64,000 nucleotides of DNA from NCBI GenBank assembly GCA_022266195.1, contig WHVY01000001.1, positions 5,270,001-5,334,000 on the forward strand, written 5' to 3'. The notes under the pieces were generated by a model. That model was given only the letters and a program-made list of their open reading frames with translations, made no database searches and had not been told where the DNA came from. The DNA is from Tetranychus cinnabarinus. Taxonomy: Eukaryota > Arthropoda > Arachnida > Trombidiformes > Tetranychidae. This document shows positions 34,922-47,600 of the stretch, one piece after another. Made by a program: the position numbers and the translations under genes. How positions within the stretch are numbered: the first letter of the stretch is position 1; every line of letters starts with the position of its first letter.

Positions 34922-36097
34922 TAAATTTTACTTTCGAAATGTTCGATCAGGCTTTGATTGCTCTTTAATCAAGTTGTAAGTTGTAACTTGTTTTGATTCC
35001 ACTTCTTAACACGATATAATAACATTCATAATCTTTGTCTAAATACGATTCAACCAGTCTTTTAGTTTATACCCTGAATGGTGTCTCCAGCCAATTCTTG
35101 TAATGGTCAAGAAATTTTTTAGCCCCTTCAGGTTCAATTGATTCTTTAATAATGAAGTCTTTCATGGGTTTACAGTCAACCGGAGCTTTCTTGTAATTTG
35201 TCTTGCACTGTCCGTTAAGGTAATCAGGTAAACTTTGAGAACCAACAAATGACCCAATGTCACCTTTAGAGGCGAAACAAATTTGTTCACGTAAATGTTC
35301 TGGCATCCATGATCGAGCTAACCTGTAAATTGCTCGTAAAATCCATGGCAATTCATGGAGTAAAACATATTTGGTTCCTCCTGGGTAATAGTTGATCCAA
35401 ATACATTTGTTAATTCCAATGTATTTGTTAAAAATTGAAGAAGCTCCAAATCAACATTGAATAAATTGCCTCCATAACAATCCCAAATCAATCCATATCT
35501 AAATCATTAAATGGCAAGAAAAAAAAAGTTATTAATCAATCATTTATCATGCAAAATAATAGCTAATAAAGGCTAAACCTAATGCTATTAATTAAAGAAT
35601 GGATTGGTATTGTTACAATGATTAGTATAGGAAAGGTGTGAGTGTCATGTAAATACCATCGGTTTCAGTGTCTAATAGCAACTCTTTTGGTATCTGGTTT
35701 CTTGGTTATATCTTTGACCTTTAACGTCTCAAATCAACCAATTTATAAATTAGTTTATACCCTGAATGGTGTCTCCAGCCAATTCTTGTAATGGTCAAGA
35801 AATTTTTTCGCCACTTCAGGTTCAATTGATTCTTTAATGATGAAGTCTTTCATGGGTTTACAGTCAACCGGAGCTTTCTTTTAATTTGTCTTGGTGTCCA
35901 TGATCGAGTTAATTTGTAAATTGAAATTACCAAAATCCATGGTAGTTCGTGAAGTAAAACATATTTGGTTCCTCCTGGGTAATAGTTGATCCAGATATTT
36001 GTTAAAAATTGAAGAAGCTCCAAATCAACATTGAATAAATTGCCTCCATAACAATCCCAAATCAATCCATATCTAAATCATTAAATGGCAAGAAAAA
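34922..36097 (-). pseudogene. scrambled duplicate array of CRAL-TRIO locus segments
   Basis: Three pieces. 34922-35054 matches 28948-29078 (upstream of the gene). 35062-35580 matches 26994-27492 (terminal exon plus adjoining intron). About 35600-36097 matches about 26840-27433 (3' flank, terminal exon, start of intron). The first exon copy keeps the reading from LPWIL to FRV-stop but has a 20-bp insertion (a partial repeat of its neighbour) upstream. The second has lost about 95 bp of coding sequence and is frameshifted. Intron sequence is present, so these are DNA-level copies. All three keep the parental orientation, but the gene-upstream piece lies left of the exon pieces, the reverse of the parental order. 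Confidence 0.85.
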
Positions 36098-38411
36098 TTT
36101 CAACTTCAATCAGAGCTTTATGTTGATATAAAAATCTTTCAATTTAAACTTAACATTTGATGAACTTTGATTGATGTTCATCAATATAATTATTTATTTG
36201 ACCAACAAGTGATTTGTTTGAATAAGACTGTGATGGGCTAAAAGTGATTGTCAACAAGTTATCTTTTAACCCTTGAAGCTAATATCAATTGGAATGAAAA
36301 ATTGTTTACAATTGATGAAATATCTTTCCAAAATATGCTAATGGCTTTTTATGATACTTTTGAATGTTTTGTTAACCTTTGATTATTGAATCAAAGTTAT
36401 CCTGACTATTTAATTTCACATTAGATACAAAAATTTCCGACAAAAGACACTTTTCTTCACCATTATTATTTTCACAAGAAAAGTTGATGAAATTATTGGG
36501 TTGATATTAATGATGGTGATGATGATGATGATTGCTTAAATAAAGTTCAAAGAGACATCATTATCATCAAGGTAAAAGCAGGTTAAACTTCAAAATGGAT
36601 GGTTAATCAGAACTGCTAACTTAATATGTACATTGGAAAGGTTGAAATTGTAATTTACCAAAAAAAAACGTTTCACTTTTTTTACACAGCAATTGAAACG
36701 ATTTAAATTTGATGATTATCAAAAAGGCTCTTCATCATCATCATGACAATCTTGACGTGGGCCATCAAACTTAAGGTGTCATCAAAATCAATTCAATTAC
36801 AGGTTATACAATTTGTTATTTTACATTTTTCCTTTCCTATGTTGGCCTGCAAGGTTAACAGGTTGATGATATCAGCTTGAATCAAATTCAAGTGTAAACA
36901 TGAACCGAACCAGGACAAGTTTAAATATCTTTCATATTAAATTGTATTGATTTGATATTATAATACAATTTATTTGTTTCATTCTGGCTTTACAGTTGCA
37001 ATGGTTGGCTTGTAAAATATTATTGAGTTGAAAACATGAAAAGCCTCAAAGATAATCACAGTAGGTAAAAATTTGAGCCTTGATTGCGTTCAACTGTGTT
37101 CATTTGATTGATGATGATTCTTTGTTTTTGTGTGTTTATTGACCTAACTCACACAAATTGTAATGTATGATGTATCTTTATGAATATACATATAAATATC
37201 GTTTATAACATATAAACATATTTATCTAATGTATCTTGAAATGAAGCCTGATTTTAGGTTCATTTGTTTCAAGTTTCCAATCTTTTCTTGTTGCCTAAAA
37301 ATTCAATTAATGTTGATGATTGTTCCATTGGTCACTCAGCGCCATATCGATGAATAAGCCATTTTATCTTTGCCTTTTTTTCCTTGATCAATGTTTAGCT
37401 TTGCCAATTCAAGCTTGTTCAAAGTAAACAGTATTACACTGTTTTTCAATCTTCATTCAAAAAAGCAACATTTCACTTTTTTTACCCTGAAGTTTATTAC
37501 ATTGTCTCATGCTGAGCTCAAGGTTGAGCTCAACCTAATTATGAGCTTTTGCTTAAATATTATCATCATCATCAGAGTATAAATTATCTTGTTGAGAGAT
37601 TTTAACTGCCCACATTTATCAACCAATTATCTTGCATCTTGAATAATAAGTCTTTGTAATAATGAATATTTCATCAGCATTTACAGTTGTTTTCAATGTA
37701 ATGGGAGTTGAGTGTTGACAAATTTCAAGTCCAATGGCGATATTGTCCAAATGCAAGTCCAGTAATGTAATTCAAAATTTGCAAACTTCAACATTTCAAG
37801 ATTATCTTTTTGTTGTTGACTTGTTTTGATAGGGCACAATACATTTTCAGCATCTGAGGAAAAGAAAAGAAAATAGAATTGAGACAGATTTTTGCTTTAC
37901 AATCAAGGTAAGAATATGATTACGTTAGGTTCAAAAGAAAATAAAACGATTAAATTCATTCTTTGGTGAAATTTGACGATGACAATGAAAGAAGAAGAAG
38001 ATGGAGAAAATGTTTTTCTTGAATTATATTATTGAAGAAAGAAAACGATAAAAAAAGAAACTTGGAATTTTCAGATAAAAGAAGTTCTTAAAAGCTTAAA
38101 TATTCTCTTTCTTTTTTTTCTCATCGGATTCACCTCAACTCTATTGAATCAGCAGAGGAAACCTCAAGAATAATGGTCTAACAATTGACTTTGACGTTAT
38201 TTATAAGAGTTAAACCAAAAAATACTAGCAAAACAAAATATCCTTACAAAGAAAATGATAATTCTCTGTCAAAATTATTAAACTTTCTCTATCGTTATTA
38301 TTATTTCATTCTCAACACTGAATCTCATTTTATCGTAATAATAATAATAATGGTTTCATGATATTCAACGTCAAACGTTCATGATACAATTATTTAGTAA
38401 ACCACAGGGAA

Positions 38412-38428
38412 AGAGAGAGAGAGAGAGA
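38412..38428. repeat. (AG)n microsatellite
   Basis: An uninterrupted AG dinucleotide run. A CT run of 30 bp follows 210 bp downstream, so the two could pair as an inverted repeat in single strand. Confidence 0.85.
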
Positions 38429-38634
38429 TAATTCAGCAGATAATTCAGTAAATAAATAAAGATAAAATGATAGTCATAATCATTATCATCAAAAACAGTC
38501 GTCTTTTGTCAAATTTCATCACAACTGTGGTGTAATTTAGAGATTTAAGTTTCAACCTTTTTTTGAATAAAAATTTCTTTCGCTATTATCTGTTTGTAAT
38601 CTGAGAAGTTTCAAGTTTATCTGATTCAACGCTT

Positions 38635-38638
<4 letters not shown>

Positions 38639-38668
<30 letters not shown>
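38639..38668. repeat. (CT)15 microsatellite
   Basis: A perfect CT run of 30 bp, the longest pure dinucleotide run in the window. Confidence 0.9.
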
Positions 38669-38670
<2 letters not shown>

Positions 38671-41600
38671 AAACATTCAAAGTATTCAATTTTGATTTAA
38701 CTCGGTTGCTTATATTATCCTCATTATTTGTAACCTAAATGGCAAGGTAAAAAGATGATACTCTTTGATACTCATCATTATGATAACATTGACAATATTA
38801 TCATTGAGTATCATGTTTACTTTGCCATTATTATCATCAAATTATCATTTCATTTACATTTCATCAGCATTTACTTTTGTTGATTCACCTCCTTTTGTTA
38901 CATTCAATTGCTGGTGGACTGTCCAAGTTGATTGTTATAAATATTAACAATGAAAATAAAACAAAACAACAAAATATTTGACAGTATTTACATTTAGTAG
39001 AGAGAACTGTCAGTTTATTGTGAATCGCCATGTTTGCTGATGAGAAAGAGAGAGAGAGAAAGAAAGAGAAGAAAAAATGAATTAATATTAACTAAATAAA
39101 CTGATGGACAGATTGAATTGAAAGGAATGGATGAAAATGATATTTTTGTGTGAATTATTGTGAATATCCTAAGTATGATGATGATGGTTACAGGCAAACA
39201 GAAACACTATTATTTGAATTGATGAAAAATTCATGTCATCATGTGTATCAATCATCAATCGTTGTTTTTGTTATCGTCAAGAAAGACAATATTTGACTGT
39301 ATCAAGTGAATATAAATTTTTCAAATTTCATTTGTCCATTTACATTGACTTAATTGATTAAAATAACAGCTGTACCAATTGTCCCAATATTTGGTGACTT
39401 TTGGTAGCAACTCCAGTTACATTAAGTTAAAACTTTAAGCTTGAATAAACATTACTGTTGATTGCTGGTTATTACAACTTTTCAAAATTGCAGATCAATT
39501 TGTTGTCAATTTCATAACTCTGAGTTGTCACTTTAATCTACTTCTGATATGTTTCCCTTTGTCTAATGTTCATTCACTTGTCACATCATGATGCACAAAA
39601 TAACACTGAATTCACACTATCAATTGTTTGCCTATTTCTTTTCCTTTTGTCATCATCTTTTGACTTTAACATCCCACCTCGGAATTTTCTTATCAGAATT
39701 TTTGAACCAAACATTGGCACAGAGGAGTTATCCTTGCTTTTCTCGGCATCTTTAGTAACTTTTTTGATCCTGAAAAAGAGAGAAAAAAAAGTATCAAAAA
39801 CTTGCAGATTACATTGAATCAAGAAGTAAAAACTGACGAAAATGATGATGATAGGAATGAGAAGATTGGTGAACAAAATTTAAAATTCGTTCGACTGTTT
39901 TCATATCATCATGTATTATCATCATTTTCAATTCAATCATATACCTGACTCGACTTTCAAGTTGTCAAAATATGATATTCATCAGAGAATTCATTTCGTT
40001 GATAACTCTTGGTTTGTGAACAAGTTTCATGTACCAACAAACATTGGGAAACAACCAGTTACTTTGCAACCAGCGAATTGATTTTTACGTTGTTAAACTT
40101 TGCCTTCTCTGGTGAATATTGATTGGAAACGATGGTTATACTAATCATCATGGTTAAATGAGGGCAAGAATAAAAGAAAGATTAAATATGTTTACCTGAC
40201 CCAAATGTAATCTGATTAAGGTACAGAACAGTTATTTTCGGGAATTTCAATCAACTCTGAATAACTGGACACTCCTTGTAATAATATATCAGCTTGGTGA
40301 ATGTATTGAATGAATGAATTGTGGAGAAGGAAAGAGAGAAAAATTGAGATTCTTTCATCATCTAACATCATCTTCATCATCATCAATCATAATCTTACAA
40401 AATTTGTAGTTAGACCTGAATCAGTGTTACAATAAGTTTATTTTTGTTCATTCCTCTGATCAAAATTTACTGAAAATGTTGAAAGCCTCAATTTGTATCA
40501 ACAAAACCATTCAGATCAATCAAACTCCATGAAAAGTAAAACTTTAAATTCATTGCTGAAATCATTGTTTGATTCAAATTCATGGATTGACATTTTTTTA
40601 TCAACAATGTTAACCATTTGGTTTCCTAAAAATACAGCAAATAAGATGAAACGAGAACTTGATTTCAATGATTTATCAATTAGATTTGACCATTAAAAAA
40701 CATGAATCAGTTAATTAAAGGGAATATCCATCAATCTTATTTACTTAAATCATTATCACAATTTAACCAGCAATCAAACAAATTGAAAAAGTAAATCTTG
40801 AATAAAGATCAGTCTATTTGAAAATCAGTTCATCAATCAATTGATCAACCAATGATTTTGAATGCAATTCAAAGGCAGTTCAGTTGCAAACTTATTATTT
40901 CCAGATTTTCAGATTAAATGAAAGAAGGAAAGAAATTCTGGCGAAAAAAAAGCTTTAAAAATTGAACAAAACAAACCAATTACCTTTAAATCACGACTAA
41001 TCCGTAGGTAAATGGTGAATTAAGATGTTGATAAATGATTGTAATCATCAGACATTAGATTGTCTGGTAAACAATTAAAGTGAAAACCAGATTTAGCTTT
41101 TCATCTTGAGCCTCATCTTTGAATATCTGGGTAAACATTTGGTCTGGTTAATCGGCTTAAAATGGGTTTACATTGCAAGATTAATATTGCAATGATTTAC
41201 AGGTAAAAATTGCAACAATTGAAAGATTATCTTCCAACTTATTCCTGGTTATTGAATGGGAAAATATCTGAATATTGGACTACAATAATCAACTCGTAAA
41301 GTTTACGAAGAAATAAAGATTTCTTGTTAAAACCATTAAAATGGACGAAATTATAATCATTTTACTTTTGCAAATTTAATGATCAAAAGATGTTTTATTA
41401 CAATGTTTTATGATCAAATTGATTGCTACAATTTTGTTGTAAAGCTTTATTTTAACCCAAAAAAAGTCAACTTTGAAGGTTAAAAGGATTGATCTTGGTG
41501 TTCCAAGTCTCATTGATTTATTTTTGTTTTGTTTTCTGTTCAATTCACTTAATTAACTGTTTTTAAATCAGTTGAAGTGATGAGTCAGTGATGAGGATAA

Positions 41601-44600
41601 ACTCCATGTTAACTGAAGAGCATCAAGAGTTGAAATTTTCAATTGAATTACAGTTGATATTAATATTTTATACTATTTTCCTCTCTTCTATTTATCAATG
41701 AAAGTCTAATTTAATAGAGTTGTTATTGTTGATACTTTTCATTGAGTAAATCAAAGTTCTGTATGAGTCAACTTTAACAGGATAAATGTTTAATTTATGA
41801 TGAATAAATAATGAATGAAACTGAAGGAGCGTTATGTTGATGATGACAAATATTTTTCAGATTCATCAAGAATGGGTTATGGGGAAAACAAGGGTAAAAT
41901 GATGGATTATTAATAACAATTTTTGGGTAACTCAAAGAGAAATGGTAAATTTTACTCTTTTTTGTCTTCTTCTTCACATCGCAATTAAATGATGTTGATG
42001 ATAATTATGGCCAGAGTTGAGGATAAAATAGAGATGAAGATGCCAAAGGCAGTTGAAGCAAAAAATGAGGATCAAGAGGAGTGAGAATTGAATCTTGGAA
42101 TGAGTTAAAGTAATTCTTACTTTTTTCTGGTGAGATTAATTTTGAGGTTCAATCGTATTTGCAAGTTAACATAAGTAAAACTTGAATGAGTCATTCGAGT
42201 TCTTTACAGGGAAGATGAAGAAGAAGATGATAAGAAGAAGGAAGAAAAGAAAGAAAAGAAAGGGAAAAAAGTCAAGTCCATTAAAATCGATTTTGACGGA
42301 AAATAGGTTTACATAGAGAGGGATGAAGATGAGAAATGAGAGAGAGAATCAACAAGGCGTGTTAAGAAGAGGAAAGATGATGATGACACACCGATAGATG
42401 AGAGATGATGAGGAGAGGGATTGACCCAGTGAAGGAGAAGGATCACAATTGATGCTGAGGTTGGAGGTAAGAAGGATAAAAAAGGAGAGAAATGATTATG
42501 ATGATTAGAATGAGTAATTCACATGATGATGATGATGATGGCGAGGGATGCTGATCAATTTAAACAGTTAGGTGTGTTATGGCTATGGAAATGATTAACA
42601 AGTATCATTGCCTTGTGATGAAAGTTTCAGTTAAACTTTAATTTCATTTGGTGAATCAACAATTTGAACACTTTTCAAGTTTCATTTACACATGAATGGA
42701 CGAGCAAATTATGATTAGTTTTTGAATTGGCGAAACTTTCAGTTTTCATTGCAACTCGACAGTTTCTTTATATTTCAATTTTACTCGAAAATCAAAAGTC
42801 TCGATTTTAATCAAACTCAATTTCAATCGGAAAACTTGAAGCATCTAAATTCAATGATCCATAAGTTGATGTCTAATGAAACCTTTTTAAATCTCTAAAT
42901 CATTCTGATTGTCAGGATAATCATTATTATGAGAAACTTTACCATTTCTAAGATTTTCACTTCTATTTTTGAGAAAATCTAATCTTGGACAAGACCTCAA
43001 AATTCAAGATTAGATTACAATTGTTTGATCTTTGCAACTTGAGATGTTGACCAAAATTTTGTCCAAAATATTATTTCAATTTAAAATGAAAACTGAAAAT
43101 TTGAGTTCAAAATCAAAGTTTGAATGAAGAGCGAGTTTTTAATTGAAAGCAATGAAAACATTTCAACTTGTCTTTAACTGGATTGAGTAAATGATTAAAG
43201 TGTTTTTCAGTTTCAAAATTTTCTTTTGGTTCAAATTGTTTCAGTTATTTGGCCAAGAAACGGATCCAAATTTCATGCTCCAAATGCAAGGTCTATTAAT
43301 GAAACTGATGAGGTAAAAGATGTTGAGTTTGCACGGGCTTTTTGCTGTGTATTTGTTTTTAACTTGACTTTTATGGATTGAAAAATTGATTCATGGAAAT
43401 AGTTTCTTTTACTTCACTTCTGCCTTTGACCTCAGGTTGGCCCGATGTTGGCCGTTAATTAAATTTGAGGTTCCTCTGTATCAACCTCCTACTCCGCCTC
43501 CTACTTGATCAAACCTCAAGCCTCAGGCCTAAGAGTCGCATTAACCAGCAAAAAGAGCAGCAAATTATCTTCTCCATCATTTTCATGTTCATCACTTCAA
43601 TCCCTGTTGTCTGCCCTTACAATCACTGTATAATTATAAATGATTTTCATCCAAATTCATCAGAAATTCATAATTTACAGTAATCTATTCATGGTAACTT
43701 GAATCAAATTCAAGTAAATGGTTTCTCATCGTTTTCACATCAATCTGGGAATTGAAGTTGACATGAAGACAAAAGTGAAAGCTAATACTAATTACTATCA
43801 AAGCAAACAGTTTATCATCATTTAACTGGGAGTTTTTTCACCCTCTTTTTGTTTCTCTTATAATGCATTTTCAGTTGAAAATTGAAACTCACAATTGAAC
43901 TTTCTTTTTTTTGTTCCTCTTCTTCTTGAAATGTTCTTGAAACTTGATGACATTCATATGTAAATTCAATTCTGTTTCAATTTTTGGACTTCTTTCTATT
44001 CACAGATACTTTTGTAATCATAAAATAAGTAAACATCTAAAATTCAATCCATTTTTTATTCACCATCTGAATTGAATGGGTGAACTTTTCTTCACTCCCT
44101 TAATGGTAACCCAAACATGGAAAAATGTTCAGCTTTCCTCAACAAAAGGAAAATATTTTCTTCTTCTTCTGACAAAATATAATAATAATTTTCATTCTAC
44201 TTTGAAAAGCTCAACTCTCAATTGACAATCAACTTTGTACTGTTTGTTCAATTGATTCACTGAATATCATTAAAACATCATCATGATGTTTATTAAATGG
44301 TCTAGATGATCAATATAAACGACAGAAACACTCTTGATTCATTTCAATGTACATTAATCAGATGAGAAACATGTTCAGTTGAGATCAAACTTACCATGAA
44401 AATGAAAGAAAATCCCTTTCCGATTCAAACGTAATTCAAATAACAACTGAATTTACTTTCAATGAAAAAATTTGCATTTCTGTGTTTTCCAGTTTTCTGC
44501 CATTTCTTAACTTTCCTTTCAACTTTCATGATTAACTCATCTTTATTTAACCAATCAATTTGAAAAACAAAAGCTGAATGAAATTTTCTCAACCTTCATC

Positions 44601-47600
44601 ACTTTATGCTTATTTTGTTTGATCTTTGATTAAATCGACCATTTCAATTGTTTCTTAATCAATGATTAATCGTTAAATGTGTTGAATTAATGAATTACAA
44701 CAATTTTTCATGTTTTTTGATTAACTTTGAAAATCGCGCTTAGTCTATTGTTACTCAATTTTCCCTCCCTTTTGAAGGCATGTTAGTGAAGTCACTTTTT
44801 ATGTTTAGATTTGTTAATTTTATAAATTGATTTCGTTTGTTTAATTGCTTACTTTTATGTTGCTTTATAATTTTGATTGACAACGATTTGTCTATCAACT
44901 CAATTTCAATCTTAGTTGAATAACTATTTGTAATTATCGATACATGTCAGCTTGCTCATTCTTATGCATATTTTTTTTATGTTTCATTCAACCTGCTTGA
45001 CTTTTTTTTATGTTAATACATCTTTGAAATTGTATTCAAAGTGGTACTCATCAAGTGTTTTAAGTGGTTGGAAAGAGGTAAGAAACTCTTAATTATTGAT
45101 TGGTTAAAGTAAATTGGTCATTGATCTTGTATGTTAATCATGATTTGACTGGAATCTCGTTTGATTTTATCATCTTTTCTTGACCTTTTTACCAAAACCT
45201 TTTTTAACGTTATTTTTTCAACAATCCGTTTCTTATTTCAATGTTAATATCTTGTGTTCAATGAATTGAAAAGGTGAACTGGAATCATTCTAAATCAAGA
45301 ATATTCTTGCGATTTTGAATTTAATCTGTTTTATGTAATTGTTAACATGCAATCTTCACTTGTTTGCTCATTTTCTAGCTTCCTTTTGATGCTTCTTTCT
45401 CAATCATTTTGTGTTTGCACAAAAATAGGGACACACCTTTTCATTAGCTCTGCAAGAATTTGTTGAATTAAAAGTTTGCATGATTTTGCTGAAAGATTAT
45501 TAAATTTCTGATGCAGATTAGAAGAAAAAGGTTGCTTAAGATTATCATCTTTTTTCTCTCTTTTCTGTTGATTCTTCCTTTTCTCCAGCAAACAGAACAT
45601 AAAAAAACAAAATGTCTTATTCAATTAGAATCATGATTCTCATGGATAATCATATAAAAATTTTCAAGGTTCACCTTTTTTATATCATTTTTATATTTAT
45701 GTCTGCTTGTTTCTAATAAACTGAACAGATAAACAAGTCTTAAAATGATGCTCATAATTATTTCTTTTTATTGGTAAATCAATTAGTTGGCCGATTTAAT
45801 AAAAAACGATGTTTCTGCAAGGTTCAATGGACATTGAAAATATAAGGACGACCATGCAATGGACAAGCAATAGACAAGGATAATTCAATGAATTTTGATA
45901 TAACTGCTATTATTCCAGATTGTGGACTAATCAGGATCTGATACGATACAAAGAGCAAGCAATCATCTGGATGTTAACTTATCAATAGTTATGGCCCTGA
46001 AGATATTGAAAAAGCCTTCGATTGTTACATTTGTTGGTCTTATTACTGGATGGCTTTAATCATGATTTGAACAACATATTCTATATGATTTGTGGCGATA
46101 GTATTTCTTTATCCAGTTTGTATAACAATCAGATAACTTTGGATCTTATATCATTTTGGTTGAATCTTTCTTGTTTGTTATCCATTTAACCAGCCATTGA
46201 TTGGCTTTACTAAAAGCATCATCATTATCTTCACAATCACCATCATCATCTTCATCTGTTTCGCCTTTATCATGATTGTTCATTTTTCACGCCTTGATGG
46301 TACAATAAAAGCTGATGTTGATAGCAACAAAAGTGTTTTCAATGGACACAATATCACATTTTGTTTTGATGCAAGCATTTTCCTCTTCTCCATCCAAAGG
46401 TCTCAAATATTATTGCAACAAAGAATGGCTGGATGATAAAAGAGGAGAAAGATAAATGAAAAGAAAGGCAAAGAAAGGGATGAAGATGTTACCCAAAAAG
46501 AAAGGTTGCTCAGGGTTACCCTGTGAAGTTATCGAAGGAGGAATTTTTGGCTTGAAATAAAAAAATAACAGAGCTGATATTTTTGCTGCTGTTGACTATC
46601 ATCTTATTGCTGGTTGATTCTTCTGATCCATTAAGCTTTTTAGATCAATTTCCTATTGCGATTGAGAAGATATTTTTCCCCAAAGAATCTTATTGAAACT
46701 GTCTCTTTCTTTCACTTGCCTTCTCACACAAGCACACACACACTTTAAGACACAATCATCTTGAGCTTCATCTTTTTTCATCATCAGTTTCCTTTCTTCC
46801 ACCAATCAATTCAACTTTGAAACCTTTTCGCCATCTTCATCAACCATCATCATCTTTAGACCTCTATTAATAGAAACAGAATCAACAAGCTTTCTTTCAA
46901 TTTGATTATTTTTGATTCAACTTGATGTTGCTAATAGTAACACAGGAAGACTCTTAATTGCAGCTAATCTCAACTAATATTCACTTGTCACTCGATTTCC
47001 GGTTCAACAGTTATCATCATGAAATGTGTGAGGCCAAAAGGAACCAAAGAAACAAAATAAAAAAAAAGTTAACAAGCAAATTGTCAAAAGCAAATTAGCC
47101 TTATTACCAGTAACCAACATATAATGCATTACCTTTTACAGTTTCACTTTTCGCTTAAAAGATGACAAATAATCTTGAATGAACCGCAAATTTGGTGAAT
47201 TGGATTTTTGTTTGGCAAAAAAAGGAGAAGTTAATTAAATAAAAACAGAATTACCTGTAAATTTTGTTTTCCAGCAATTGGTTAACAATTGGTTACCTAA
47301 ACTTGAAATTTGAAGTTAACCTCAAAACACTGTTGAGACTAAAGTTACTCTATATATTTCAATGAATTGTGATGTGAAAAATGGTTCAAATTGTCTACCT
47401 GAATATTGAATAGATCAAAGTGGAGTCAAGGCGAGCTAATGATAATGATGATAGTTGCCAAAAAGCCAGCAGATAACCATAAAATAGTGAAATAAACTAA
47501 TCGAAATAGGATGTCACCGAATGATGAAAAAAGGTTATCACAAGAAGAAACACATTGAAAGTACATCAATCAAGAAAGACGTGAATCATCATCATCTTCA

